The notes under the pieces were generated by a model that worked only from the letters and a program-made list of their open reading frames with translations, had not been told where the DNA came from and ran no database searches. Below are positions 36,273 to 48,604 of a stretch of DNA of 64,000 nucleotides, piece by piece. This stretch comes from Lentinula raphanica. Its lineage: Eukaryota > Basidiomycota > Agaricomycetes > Agaricales > Omphalotaceae. The stretch is from contig JANVFP010000001.1 of NCBI GenBank assembly GCA_027919835.1, positions 806,001-870,000 on the forward strand, given 5' to 3'. Each line of letters begins with the position of its first letter. Within the stretch, counting starts at the first letter, position 1. The position numbers and the translations under genes were made by a program.

Positions 36273-38157
36273 TCAAACGCGACGCTTCTTCCTCTGACGG
36301 GAATTATCAGGGGAACATGAATGTTTTTTGAGTCCCGATTCCTCTTGATAACCGACCCCGCAGGCGTCGCAGTAAACGCGACAAAAGGGGTGGTGGAAGG
36401 AGTTGAAGTGCTTGGCCAAATGAGAGCCCCCTGAGGACCACCCACACTTATCCCATCCACATTTGCCTGCGCTTGCACAGGCGGAGGACTTGTGGAAAAC
36501 CTCAAAATGAATTTTTCGGTTCTCGAAGGTAATTTGGTGTCCACATTCGGTGGAGTCCGGGGTGTCTTTCCAAAGACAGACTACATGTCCTAGTTTGTCG
36601 GATTCCGATTTCGTAAAACTAGCGAAGAGACTGCGTTTATGTGGTTTGTCTTTTTCAGTAGTTCGTTTCCCATTGCCGCTCTCGAGGCGGATTATCAACT
36701 CTTTGCTGCTATGTATGGTTTCATTGAGCAGCGTGATTATATCAAACGAAACAGACACATACGAATTACTAGAGTTTTGAATATGTTCAAGGAGGGACGA
36801 AGGGTTTTGGTGGGACGCATGCTGTTGTGGGATGGGTCCATTGCGTACAGTAGGTATCGCGGAGGTCGCGTCCACCCAATGTTGTCCATGAACGATAGGA
36901 GCAGCCGCGGTTTGAAATGGTTGGTTGGCCATGGTATCAGGGCCAATTGAGAATGGCTGCGTGGTATAATTTTGCTGTGGCGGTATGGATGCGTAGGAAG
37001 TTTGAGCGTGATTAGAATGCGGAGGATGAAAGGATGAATTGATATGGCGAGAAGAAGGTTGATTAGAGACCGTTGTGAATGGTGGATGCAGAGTCGCATT
37101 TTGAGGGTGCGAACCCATGTTACTGACGACGGGGTATATTTGCGACGTCGAGGTTGTTGTCGTCCGCGTTGGATATGACGTGTACATCATGAGCGGGTAT
37201 AATGGCTTGAGCTGTTCTTCAGTCTCTAAACCAGATGATGCTTGTCCGTTCTCAGAGTTCACGAGCTCGTCAGAATGGTCATCGAATGCGACAGCGCGCT
37301 TCCTCTTCTCTACACGACCAGGGTTGGCCACGCTTGGATTCGTCTTCCTCGAGATCGAGCTGGCTAGACCTTGCTCAGCGATATCAACAACTCGATGGAC
37401 ACCATCAGGTGTAGGTGGTAAAGGTTCCACCGGCGTAACGTTACGACTATGCGATAGAGAAGGAAGAGATTCAGCAGCCATAGTCGACTGCTGGCCAGTG
37501 CGTTGCCAGCTATAGGCACTGGGTGCACTCGACGATGAGACAAAACCGGCATTGAAACCTATGTCGGCTTCATTGGGATTTGTATTCGGTCTGATAGCGA
37601 AAGTCGGGATATATCCCTGGAAGACGCGATCCACATCAGCGAGCAGCGCCTGCACGTGAGCGTTGAGGGAGTAGTCTATCTGACTATTCGCCGACGACGG
37701 TCCAGCTACGCCGAAGGGTGCACTATCGCGCTCTGAGTGATCGACAACCTGGACCATTGCAGAGGTGCTAGCGGGTGGAGGATGATCGGTGATGTTGTCA
37801 AGCATTCCTACTTGAGGACTATTTTCAGCCCCTATCACGTCGGAGTCACGCAGAAGTTCTGCGATAGCCTCTGGTGATAATTCCACGAATTTGTCGACGC
37901 CCAGCTTGCGCGCGAGGGCTTTGACATCAAGTGCTGAATCCAATTTGTTCACATCCGAGGGAAAGGCTCCTATGGATGACGACACAGTAGATTGTGAGCT
38001 ACGAGAGAGTACCCAGTCGAAGATGAAGAATTAACACTGGTGAGCTACTATAGAAGGAGAACCGATAGTATACACACCTGAACGTGGACGTCAGAGATTC
38101 ATCAGATAGTGGGGGAATCTCGAGGACTCCGAGGAGTTGCTCCCAGTTTGCATCCAT
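36273..38157 (-). CDS. Zinc-finger (C2H2-like) protein, probable transcription regulator
   Basis: Two exons (38157-38078 and 37998-36273) join to 601 aa. The long central part is Ser/Pro/Gln/Asn-rich and looks disordered. The C-terminal ~140 residues have paired Cys/His in zinc-finger spacing. VVCLWKDTPDSTECGHQITF is followed by a distant H and H. CASAGKCGWDKCGW is followed by HLAKHFNSFH. The last is CRVYCDACGVGYQEESGLKKHSC. A basic end, RQRKKRRV, could be a nuclear signal. Together this suggests a nuclear DNA-binding regulator, but the fingers depart from the standard C2H2 consensus and the target is unknown. The start is the ATG in the short first exon. The larger exon alone would begin with GTG. 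Confidence 0.65.
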
Positions 38158-39450
38158 GTTCAGATCGTTACGAGTTTGACTACCGACTCGAAATATTTGA
38201 TGAGAAGAAGAGGTAACGATAGATTCGACTAAAAGAAAGAGGTGGTGATAAAGGAAAGAGAGACTGTTGGACTTCCTGAACTGACGCGCGCGAACTTGTA
38301 CCATGGTGTCACGTGCGACGTGGTTGTGCCACTCGGCGACATGTTTTCTGTCACCGTGCAGACACTGCAGAGTAGTCGGGAGGCAGCTGGCAATGGCAAG
38401 AAACTGGAGAGGTTCATGTCTGAGGTGACCCGAATGAACTGAGTTCTCCAGATCGAAGACCAAGGGCGTCACGATTGCACAACATCACCCGATGTCAAAC
38501 TAGACTCTGACTCTGAGTCCTCACCTGTACGGGTGCATCATCTAGGTTGGCCATTGTAGTATTTTGTAGTATTTTGCAGATTGTGATGCTCGTATAGTCG
38601 TAACGTGAAATGGATGTCGACCGGACATGCTGGGCAAACTTCCATGTCGGACTCACAGAGAATTCCTGTCCTAACGTCCCCGTGAATAGTGAGGTTTTCT
38701 CTTGCAGTCTTGCCTTGGGAAGCTGACACCTGCTTTTTTAACGGCTCAGTAGCGCGTACTTGGGTTTTGGCGATTTCGCTGCGAAAAAGTTTCCCGTATC
38801 ACATATTTGAGGGATTTTGCTGAGGATATGATACAACCAGGGGTTTTGGTCTAGGGACAGGACGTCGGACAACGGGCGGTGTCGGTCTAGCAAGCTACGA
38901 GAGCACAGAAAAATATCCACTTGAGTCGATGATCCATAGTAGGTGACGTCCGGACGAATACCGCAAGAGTTTTCCTGGTCATTCTCGAATGGATTTGCGC
39001 TTGGCTGCGCTTGGACATCCGATTCGTACAAAAGGAGATTTTAAGGACTGAACTTTGATTATCGTTCGACGTTCGAAGCTCCCGAGAGAAGAACGTTGGT
39101 TGAGTTCGTGAGGTTCCATGCTTTGAAGATCGATGAATTTCAGAAAGGCATGAGTAACGCTGTGAGAGTCAACGAAAGGTATTCCGACGTTCGAGTCAAC
39201 GAAGGCTTTTACTTACGTCAGCTCCAGCGCCAAAAAACGTCAAAGAGTGTGGCGCTTACACGCCATTTATAGAAAGGTCAAAGCGGTATAGCCTGATATA
39301 GCTATTAGATATTGAAAACAGCTGCTAAGTAAAGGAGGGTGTTGTATATTGTACAAAGCTACTGTAGAATTCGTGACAAAGAAAACTGTAAACAAGTGGC
39401 ATAATCGTTCATGTTCTTGGCGTCATCGTTGAGGATACGACGCAAAGCGT
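38158..39450. other. Intergenic region, possible gene relic
   Basis: No intact gene is visible in 1.3 kb. A minus-strand reading at 39031-38738 (with NPFENDQ and RPDVTYY) vaguely recalls the start of fungal protein-kinase-like (FunK1) genes, but it has no ATG start and no kinase motifs follow. I treat it as uncertain. Confidence 0.25.
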
Positions 39451-41666
39451 TCAATAACGGACAGCTATCGAGGCTTCTTCAATCCAGCGCTTTGCTGTAT
39501 CCGACCTTGGTGTGAATGTACAATTGAATGTTGGAGGAAAGCTGTGTCGGAGTCATGAGTATGCCAGACATAGAGAACGGTGGCGTTTGGGACGTACTTC
39601 AAAGTCCCGAAGGGCTTGTATTCAACAGTTGCAGGATCAAGTGGTTTACCTTCGAGACTAATAGCTGGCCCGACATCGATAGAGCATAACACGGATGCAA
39701 CGGTCATCCAAATCATCTCTCGAGCCATAGCTGCCGTCGGCCGAATTCCAGTCAGTCTTCCTTCATCTCCAATTGTAAACAATACGAAACGCACCCATGC
39801 CAGTACACTGTCTCCTCCCATAACCAAACGCAGCATTCACGCTGATGCTCCTATCCAAAGACCCATCCGCCTTCAAAAACCGCTCGGGTATAAACTCATT
39901 TGGTTTCGGACCATAAGTCTTCTCGTCCGCGAGGATGTGAGCAAGGTTGGCGATGACCATTGTATTCTTGGGGATAAAATAACCTTCGTAAAAATCGTCT
40001 TGAGTAGTTCCATGGGGTATTGTGATGGTGACCGCTGGTTTCCACCGGAGGGTTTCGTTGATGATAGCGTCTACGTAGGGGATTGTTCCGATATCAGAGA
40101 AAGTAGGCAATCGTGTCCCTCCTAATGCTTCGTCTATGGCTTCTTGGCCTTTCTTCTGAACTTCGGGGTGGAGCGCCATAGCCAGGACAAAGCTCAGTAA
40201 AGCCAGTTCCGTCTACAATTGTCTGTGAATGGAGCAAGACGAAGGGGGTTTACAAAACATCGTACCGTATCGGCTCCAGCTATCGACCGAAAAAGATCAT
40301 TAGTTTCAGGAGTGCTGCAGCAGGGTAACACGTACCTAGATACAAATTTCCAATGATAGAGCATACAGCGTCAGTCTCTTCTGCCGTCTTCTCCTCTGTC
40401 GATTCGAGGAAACGAGTAGCGTAAGAGCGAATCGCCGTTCCTTTGGCCTGATGGCATTGTAAAGCGCGATAAGGCTGGGGAAGCGGATTAAACTTATTGG
40501 AGTAACTCACGAATTCTGCTTGTGTATGCTTGAAAGCAAGCGTGCGTACATTCTCCGTAAGCTCCTTCATATCCTTTGCTTTCTTCTGAAAGCCAGCTCC
40601 TGGGACCCAGCTAGGAACCATCTTGAGGAAAGGGATTGTGTCCACTAACAAGACGATCAATACCGGACACGACTCCGAAAGCCAAGCTCAAACAACCAAA
40701 CGACTCACCAAGGAAGCCTCCTAGTTGCGAGGCATGAGATATAGTCTTTATCCAACGTTCGGGGAGTTCAATAAACGTCTCCTCAGCACTCTCAGCCTGT
40801 ATACCATAGCCGGCAGATAAGATGAATCGACCGGTCGCGCTGTAGGTTTTAGGCGCATCCACCATGAGTGGGGCAGACAGGGACTCTCGATGAAAGTGGT
40901 ACTTACAGTCTGATCAACTTGTGATGGTCTTTCTTACAAGGTAATAGCTCTTTGAGAAGCCTATTAACAGCCATCACCGCATGGGGCCTGCTAAACGGAA
41001 CGTCGATATGTTTATGCCATGTCTTCCTCGACGCTTCACGATGACCACAGTATGAGTAAGTGACGGGCGTTCGGGAGCCACACCACGAGCGCACCTTTAT
41101 AGTTCTCTCCATAAGGCATGAGCGCCACATTCCAATCCGCCCGTACGAGTTCCTGTAACATGACCATCCGTGGTCTGCGCCCCACAAAAAGTGTCAACAC
41201 ATGCGCAGTACCCTTATCTCTACACACACGAAACAGATACATACCTGTCAGAATAAATCGCAGACCGTTTGACGAGGAGCGCCTCTGCACATCGAGCAGA
41301 GTTGAGAACGACCAACGATGGTCCAACTGGTAGACGGAGACAGATAATATCTGAGCCTAAAGACGATTGATGACCACCACTCAAGTTAGCTCTGCACGCC
41401 ACAATTATCTTCGGACTCGTTGACTTACCTGCATCCCGACTCATTCGAACCCAAGCTTTCCATCCGTCCTCACTAGGGATATCCAACAAATTCCCAATGA
41501 TAGGGTATCCTGGAGGACCTGGAGGTAGGGGACCGCGCCGTTTGCTTGCGAATTTGAGGACTAGACCGACGAAGACTAAGACGGAAAGCAGCATGAGAGC
41601 GGTCCCTGATCGCAGACTTGACGAGTGATCCTCGAACAAGTGAAGGAAGGCATTCGAACGAGGCAT
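39451..41666 (-). CDS. Cytochrome P450 monooxygenase
   Basis: Eleven exons (41666-41429, 41356-41245, 41174-41095, 41033-40907, 40839-40709, 40644-40511, 40447-40336, 40279-40266, 40212-39795, 39730-39598, 39541-39451) sum to 1590 nt, giving 529 aa, the usual length. Residues ~22-42 form a membrane anchor, followed by the proline hinge PLPPGPPG. The oxygen-binding I-helix motif AGADT (residues ~312-316) comes from a 14-nt exon. The K-helix ExxR is ETLR at ~369-372. The heme loop is FGYGRRQCTG, with the Cys ligand at ~452. The ER-bound enzyme would oxidise a small molecule with electrons from P450 reductase. The substrate is unknown. No reductase, terpene synthase or PKS gene is nearby. The start is ATG at 41666, since the reading further upstream begins with TTG. 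Confidence 0.93.
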
Positions 41667-43146
41667 AGCTCGATGGCTCTCCGAACTAGGGGGGACAAGG
41701 TGAAGCAAGTCACGGAGAGGAAAGGAAAACCTGTGGGTGGAAAAATATGATCTCGGGATTCTTAATTTATATAATATTTTTTTTCCTTTGAAGCATCCGC
41801 TCCCGGGAAATTATCAGGACGAGATTGAGTAATGGGGGGCGTTGCACCTGCAGGGCTATGAGATATGGGGCAGCTAGTTCAGACCCCACAAGCGATTTTG
41901 TCGGTCATCCCTTTACAAAGGTGTCATCCAAACCAGGCAGAAACCGCGTGTAAAGCTCTTTCGAGAACTCTACGAAGAACTACAGACGTCACGGCTGTAT
42001 GCGTGCTATAGGTTCCACTGCTAAAAATGCAGGGAAATCTTTCATCCTCCTGAAATGATACTATGATAGGTCTTAACGAAACAAAGAGCTTGGACAGAAG
42101 AGGATTAGCTTGCATACCACTGAGCATTTTTTTATCCAGAAATCGTTAAAGTCGACCTCGAATGACACCGTACACGCATGTTACACGTCCGATTTCAGTC
42201 TTGGTACGAGGTTCATATGATGGGATGATTAACAGCCAAAAGTCCGGTCGGAGACGAATCGCCAAAGATGGAAATTAATAAGTTTTCGGTCGTGAAATGA
42301 CCGGCAGTCTTTCCGAGGAATTTCGGGAATCGGAGTTGTGTTGGAGTCAGGCCAGCGCAGGGCGCAAGCTTAGAGCTCCTTGAAGCCTCTTGAAACAACG
42401 GAGAAAAGGAGCCAGCGGAATTCGTGAAGGACGGAATAGGGAGGCGGCCTGGTATAGGACGCACAACTCAGAGACTCGTATGTATTGGGGAAATAAATTG
42501 TCCACTGTCTGGGGTCGACCGTCGAATTTACAAGCAGTGCATGGACGAAGGTACAGTGCTCAGGGAGAGTCAAACTTGCGAAGTTCAAGTCCAAATCGGT
42601 GCACCGAGGTGCGCTCTACTACGCCGTTGGGATGTCCTCTGATACCGAGGCCTCCGATCCTGACTCTATCCACTTTCCTGCTGGAATTCAAATCTCCATC
42701 GTCGTTGCTGATCACGTCGGCATCGTTATATACAGAGTAGTTCGTACGTTTGTACAAATTGTACTACATACATAAAGTAGACGGTGACCAGCGGTGACCT
42801 TCGTAGACCCTTGAAATACTAGCAATTGATTTCTTCAGTGAAGTGTCCAGGATATAGTAGGATATAGTGCCACGGTAGTGTACCCTGTGTACACTGGTGA
42901 ATGTCTACCCGGAGAATCAAGACCTTCTGAAATTCCAAACGCATGTCAGTGACTGTAACAGGGTGCGCACTGCGGGTAGAGTGAAAGGATTTTGAACCAT
43001 CGCCAGATTTGAAATGAGATACGTTCAATCTCAAACTCAACACGAACTCGGGATTACGATGGGGTACTAGAGGGTACTAGGCAAGTCTATCAACAGGATC
43101 TTCTGGCACTTCAAGTCGGGGTACATAGAAGGAGCGAACAGGGTTC
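41667..43146. other. Gene-poor stretch upstream of the P450
   Basis: About 1.5 kb with the P450 leader near its left end, including an AT-rich, T-run segment at 41764-41790. No coding region is supported in the rest. Confidence 0.35.
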
Positions 43147-44042
43147 GAAGAAATCAACTGTTGGAGGGCGGTGAGACTTGAGCGAGTTTTCAGATATCCA
43201 GTTCTACGTTGAGTTTTAATAAAGATCCAAGAAAAGCTTCGCAAGTTCTTCATTTCGATTGGCTCTTGTGTGCGGCCAGCCACTGTGAAGAGTCAACAGT
43301 GTAAACGCTTGTAGCGAGTTCTGGGAATAGTAGGCGATGATATTTGATATCGATATGAAGTGAGAACGATAGACACGAAGCACTGATGATTTGTCTAGTG
43401 ACTGTTGACATGCTTCATGCACATGGGTTTGAAGGTCATGATGGACTGGAAGGGCATTTGAAGCGAACGGTTTGCGCTTTGACATCTGTAGCTGCGTTTC
43501 TGCTAAGAGGAGAGCTAGCCGCATCTTGCTGGGTGCATTGAAAAATCCACGGAAAATAAAGATATATGATAGGAACGAAAAGGATGTGCGTCAGGAGCAA
43601 TCGTTGAAGAAACCGACTGTTGGAAGTCAACGCTCTGAGCGGATTTTTAGGTTCCAGTGTTCCACGTTGAATTTTGGGAAGTGAAGCATCGCAATCGTTA
43701 TCGCAATCGTTTGGGTTCTGTATATGGCCACCCACAGAGAAACTTCAACAGGGTAGACGTCTGTTGATGCTTGTAGCGAGCTCTGGAAATACTTATAGGC
43801 GATTCGGAAACATGATATCGGTCGGCGGTATGAAGTGACAGCGACAGACACGGAGCACTGATGATTTATCCAGTGCCATGCTTCATGGGGTCGGGGTTCA
43901 TGAGCTCGAAGGGCATGGAAGTGTTCATGCATTATGTTTTCCATCTCTGGCATGTGTAGAGCTAGGCTGTTGCTGCGTGCATTCAGAAAGCCGCGAAAAA
44001 AATAGAGTCAAAAGAAGAGGTACGCGTTGCCGACTGTTGCCG
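43147..44042. repeat. Diverged tandem repeat, two units of about 460 bp
   Basis: Matching landmarks recur in the same order. GAAGAAATCAACTGTTGG at 43147 matches GAAGAAACCGACTGTTGG at 43606. GCACTGATGATTT at 43380 recurs at 43855. The segments around CTTGTAGCGAG and a GCATTGAAAAATCC/GCATTCAGAAAGCC block also recur. A third copy of the boundary sequence (CCGACTGTTG) lies at 44030. Spacing is 459-475 bp. Neither unit has a convincing coding frame, so this may be a duplicated non-coding segment or a decayed gene. Confidence 0.65.
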
Positions 44043-44506
44043 GAGAGAGTAAAAATAGGTTTACATAAGATTGATCAAATTGATGCGATCAAACTTTGTG
44101 CCTGAAAACTTTCACGAATCACCGAAATTGAACTTAGTGCAGAAAAAAAGAGCTCAAGTACGAGCTAACTCTCTGTGCTAGAAGGTTTGATTTCTGAAAG
44201 CACAGAAGGACAATGCTAGCAGCTCTCTTTGCTCTAGAGAAGACAGACGTTGGGCGAGCAAGAATATTTTTAGGCTGCGGAACCGATCAAACGCCATCAT
44301 AATTAAAAATAGCCCAGCAGGCCAGAGTTTTTAAGTTGGTGCGTTGAGCCAAACAGACCCCTACATCCATCTTCTTTCTTCCCCTCCACCACTAACGCCA
44401 TTTTTGAACACCTCCTCCTACTTTACTCCCCTCAACACTCACAGGACACTCGTTTGAATTTTCGCAAAAGAGACTAATTCCCTCTTCTCCATTTCGAAAA
44501 GAAAAA

Positions 44507-45669
44507 ATGCTCGCTATTGCAACTGCCTCTCTTCTTTTGGCGTCCTCTGCCTTTGCGCAGTCGACCACTAGTTTCCCTGAAGGTGTCGTCGCTACTGGCA
44601 CCATGGGTACCACCAACCCTCCAGAACCGACTCTTGGCACCGCTATCAACCAGACATCTTATGCTAGACTGTTGAGTGTCAACTCTATCGACGATTGGTG
44701 CATTTTCGCGCCTCCAGAAAGTCAGGTCATCGCCGACTCGGAAACTTACGAAGTCGCGTGGTGCTCTCAAGCTAGAAACGACGCCCGAGTTATTCCCGAT
44801 GGTACTATCACTGGTGTCAGTCTTCTCAAAACTGGTTCGTATCTTTTCTTCTTGCATCATGGTTCTCCCTTTGCTGAATCGCTTTGTTAAATTTAGACAT
44901 GTACGTACAGATCATGGGTTACGGTGACCTCACCAAGATCAACATTCCTGCTGGAGACTGGGGAGGTGAACTCGATCCTCATGGTGCCTACGGCTCCGGT
45001 AACCCTATCGGTGGAAACGTCACCACTAACATGACCATCGACGGCGAAACTATCAACGTCGCCGAATGGATGCTCTATGTTTCTTACGAGCAATTTTGTT
45101 TCCGTGCTTGTACCTGGGCCAACTCGACTTACAGCGCTGCCGCCATGTGCTGGCACGAACTCGACGAGATGGGTTGTGAATTTGTCATGCCCGGAAACTA
45201 CAACTTCAATGGAACGTTCGAGACCTGCGAGGCTGATGTTGCTTACCCTCCTGGATGGTATGTTGAGGGTGTCACCGACGGAACCACATCGTTCTCTTCA
45301 TTCGCTCAATACTGGACTGGTGTCGTTAACGGAGTCACCTATACCAATGGTGACCTCGTTACCCCCTCGACCGTTCAGTCGACGCCCTCGTCATCCAACT
45401 GCCAGACTGTTCCCACAATCTCCAATGGAATCGCCTTGGCCTCGCTCGGTGTCTCGGGTGCTGCGACAGCGACCGGTAGTGCCGCTACTGCGACTGGTAC
45501 CGCCACCAAATCTGGCTCGTCTGGATCCTCAGGTTCCACCACCGCAGAATCGTCGTCTTCGAGCAATGCCGCTGTTCCCGGAGCTCGTGTCTTCCAGGCC
45601 GGCCTCTCAGAAGGCATCACGCTCTTGTCGATGATCTCCGCCATTGCTGCTATCGCTGTCTTCCACTAG
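44507..45669 (+). CDS. Secreted protein with Ser/Thr-rich C-terminus, probably GPI-anchored
   Basis: Two exons (44507-44834 and 44897-45669) join to 366 aa. Residues 1-17 are a signal peptide (LLLASSAFAQ). The core carries blocks common to a widespread fungal secreted family: DDWCIFAPP, YEVAWCSQARNDARVIPDGT, YVQIMGYGDLTKINIPAGD, GGELDPHGAYGSGNPIGG, and FCFRAC with MCWHELDEMGC. Cys residues are plentiful. The last ~90 residues are Ser/Thr/Ala-rich (ATATGSAATATGTATKSG). They end in a hydrophobic segment (SMISAIAAIAVF), as expected for a GPI-anchor signal. It should sit at the plasma membrane or cell wall. The family's biochemical role is not known to me. The purine-rich leader ending in GAAAAAATG and the short pyrimidine-rich stretch near 44380-44410 suggest a well-expressed gene, although this is inference. 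Confidence 0.8.
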
Positions 45670-47390
45670 ACGTCTGTTGATGTACCCGCGGTCTTAAAAC
45701 CCCGCACCTTCATGATTTTCTTGGAACCCTCCATGGTTGTCTCTCGGCTTCACCTACATAGCATAAGTAATCCTCTTTTTCGAAGGGACCCCAACCGGAA
45801 TGATCCTTTGTTTCTCTCTTACGAGTCGTCTCCTGCTCCCGTACACTATCATATATACCTATCATCAGTTTTGAACCTCTACCTCTACCGCATACTTTTG
45901 CACAATCCTCGTCCCATTCTCCTATTTGTCCTCCTCGCCTTACATGGGTTGGCTATAGGGACTGAATATGGACTCACTACCTATGTCACCAAATATGATG
46001 GTGCCATACACATCCTCTCTTTTCCTTCTCGGTTTTTCGTTACCTATAAATTGTGTGTTGTAGGTACTGGAAATGGAACAAATGGACACTCTTGTCATTC
46101 TTCGGTCTTTTGTTCATGACTTGCCTTCTGATTGAGTGTAATATCTTTTCGCATTGTCTCTATTATTACAACCTCCAAGGTAGGGAACTTTACCTGCTGC
46201 TCTCATCACCGCAGTAGTCTGGTCCCAAACGGCGCAACATACGGTCAACTACTAGACCTGAACCAGCTGAATCAGTGGGGTGTTTGGTATTTGACGCGTG
46301 AGATACACTTTGTTTTTGCAATGTCGAAACGGTAAAATTAAAAAAGGTGCGCACTGCTTACTACTGCCTAGTCTGCAACTGGCTTCTCCAAGCCATTACT
46401 TATGATAATATGATCCTTTTCCAGTGTTCTAGGAATTCAAATACCTTAGATCGTCAGATAACACCCTCAACGACAACGTCGACCAGCCTTACAGTGATCC
46501 GTTCGCTAATTACTGATAAAAGCTTTGATTGAGACTCGGAGTCAAACTTCTGGCCATGGGTTGGTATAACAGATCCGTACTAGGAACGAAGGGAGGTACA
46601 CAGTCGAATCTAGTACATGCTAATCTCTTTTATCTACAGTAAGTTCTTTTTTTTGTACTCTAATTATAACCGCTAGCAAGTAAGACTAAGTACTAAGGTG
46701 CGGGGAGCTGTATCTACAGTAAGCTCATCCCGCAAGAAGATTCGAGACTACAATAATTTAAACTACCCGGTAGACCAAGACTTCAATTGACCTTCCCCAT
46801 GCTAACCTCGAAATTGCCGCAGGACTTCGTCGACATCCAGTTCCTCGATAAGCGACTCCATTCCGTGCATAGTGTGGTCAACACTGCGAAAGGTGCCACT
46901 TTGGCTATCATGAATTGCTTAAGTTACCTTCCTATGTGATTCCAACGAAGCTGCGGGGCTTCGGCAGGCCGTACAGTTCATCTGTGTACTATTCGTGTCA
47001 AGGTTTCGTCTGCTCTTGTTACACCAGTCCTTTGGTTTGAAGTTTGCTAGTTTCTGCTTGCGCAAGAGTGCTCAATTCGAATGAAAGTCATAACTTGATA
47101 CCCCTGCCAGAACATATAATGATCATGCACGGTATGTCATAGTTCGATTGAACTGGCAATGACAAGTCAATGAACAATTGCAGCAATCAACGTCGCCACA
47201 TTATTGGTATGTCAAAGAAACATTTTGATCAAGTGAAGTGGAACGCCATAGTAAAAGTATACGAAATTCTGCATGCAATAAGAAACAAGTTGATGAATGT
47301 AGAGAAGAAACATCATTGACGTGCCCGGTCAAGGCAGCATCAAGCTGTTACTCATCAACGATATAGCCGTTGAATTTCCTATAAGTACCT
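45670..47390. other. Intergenic region
   Basis: About 1.7 kb. The first few hundred bases are the 3' UTR of the secreted gene (pyrimidine-rich, with a chance plus-strand reading at 45712-46119). The rest shows no coding region or RNA gene that I can support. Confidence 0.35.
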
Positions 47391-48604
47391 TCAACTCTCG
47401 ACTGCAAACAAAAGGGAAAACAGAACTTGAAGAACGGCAGATCTGGTTGAAGGAGAGACGAGGCAGAAATGGTTGTCATATAAGCCTGGTTCCAACACGA
47501 ATCCCGAGTTCGAGTTTGCCATATCCAAAGAGTAGATCCACCTTCCGCTTGGTGTAGATTCAACTGGGTACTGCACACTTCCGTATTCTTGGCCCGACAA
47601 ACTTCCGCCCAAAAAATCGTTCCTATCTTCTCTCCCATCATTGTTCCGCGGCAAGAAGAATGGAGCATCAGAGTCCATGGTCAGGTTGGAAGCAGCCGAG
47701 GCGTCTAAATATGGATTCATGTGAGGGAGGGATGAGAAGGTGTTACGTTTCAGATAATTCTGGGAAGGATACGAATCCCATTGCGGTATATCATTCGGAG
47801 GTGAACAGAGAAGGGGATCTAGGGAACTAAAATCCATGTACGCGTTTCCGGGGAAGGGCAAGGGGTTCGAAGGTTGTTGATAACCAGCGTCCCGCATACG
47901 AGAATCATCGACAGGAAGAGAAGTTTGGTATATGTCATCGAGCTGAAATATCGGAGTTCCTTCGGTTTGCCCCCAAGGCACCTTAGAATCAGGTAGCTGG
48001 AGATCTGGATCAGCAGACAAAGAATGAGGGACCTCGTCTATGGCCAGTGCTCTTTGATCCCCATATTCATTCGAAATATCGGGAATCTGAACAGAAGGCT
48101 GGGTGGACGAAGATATCATCAGTGTTCTGGAGAAGAAGGGAGGTGGATACCCACATGGACGGACTTTGCATGGCCGGTCGATGATTTATCTGATGATTTT
48201 GTTTCTTTCTCCTCACGCAGCTTCTGGTTGTCCATTTGAACGGTACAGGTATTTTTGTTTCCCTTTCCCCCGTACTCTTTCAGGTATGTATTATACCGCG
48301 ACACGAGTTGCTCCAGCACGTCTCTGAATTTCCGCACGTCACGGATCTGCGCCCAAATTACTTTCCAATCGCGCATTCCTGGAGGTTTCGAGAAGCTCCA
48401 GATGACGCTGAAAAGGGTGAAGCTATTCAATGAAGACAATTTGCCACGATCCTGATTCATTGCTTGCTCAAGATGTGATTGAAGGCCGCGATGAGCCCAA
48501 GCATCATCTGCATTATCAAACAGCTCCCAAACGCGACTGAATTCCTCGTGAGAGAGATCGATGACCGGCTTTGCAGGTCTGGAGTCCCAAACCAAGGTGG
48601 GCAT
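47391..48604 (-). CDS. Unrecognised two-exon family protein, member 1
   Basis: Exon 1 (48604-48155) and exon 2 (48098-47391), joined over a 56-nt intron in phase 0, give 385 aa. Exon 1 carries a folded-looking ~100-residue segment (EEFSRVWELFDNADDAWAHR, SFTLFSVIWSF, PPGMRDWKVIWAQI, LEQLVSRYNTYL). It matches in layout the first exon of the gene at 51012. Exon 2 is Ser/Pro/Asp-rich and likely disordered. There is no signal peptide or membrane segment. I recognise no named domain. The C-terminal end could differ: a splice acceptor (tttgcag) at about 47403 would lead to an alternative stop at 47348. Its relatives at 50-58 kb lie on the same strand, which suggests tandem duplication. Confidence 0.55.

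Noticed and set aside
38738..39031. FunK1-type protein-kinase gene
   Set aside because: Only a short N-terminal-like stretch is visible, without an ATG start. No catalytic HRD or DFG-type motif follows.
45712..46119. Plus-strand coding region after the GPI-type secreted gene
   Set aside because: It lies in the expected 3' UTR, is pyrimidine-rich and has no recognisable domain or conserved start context.
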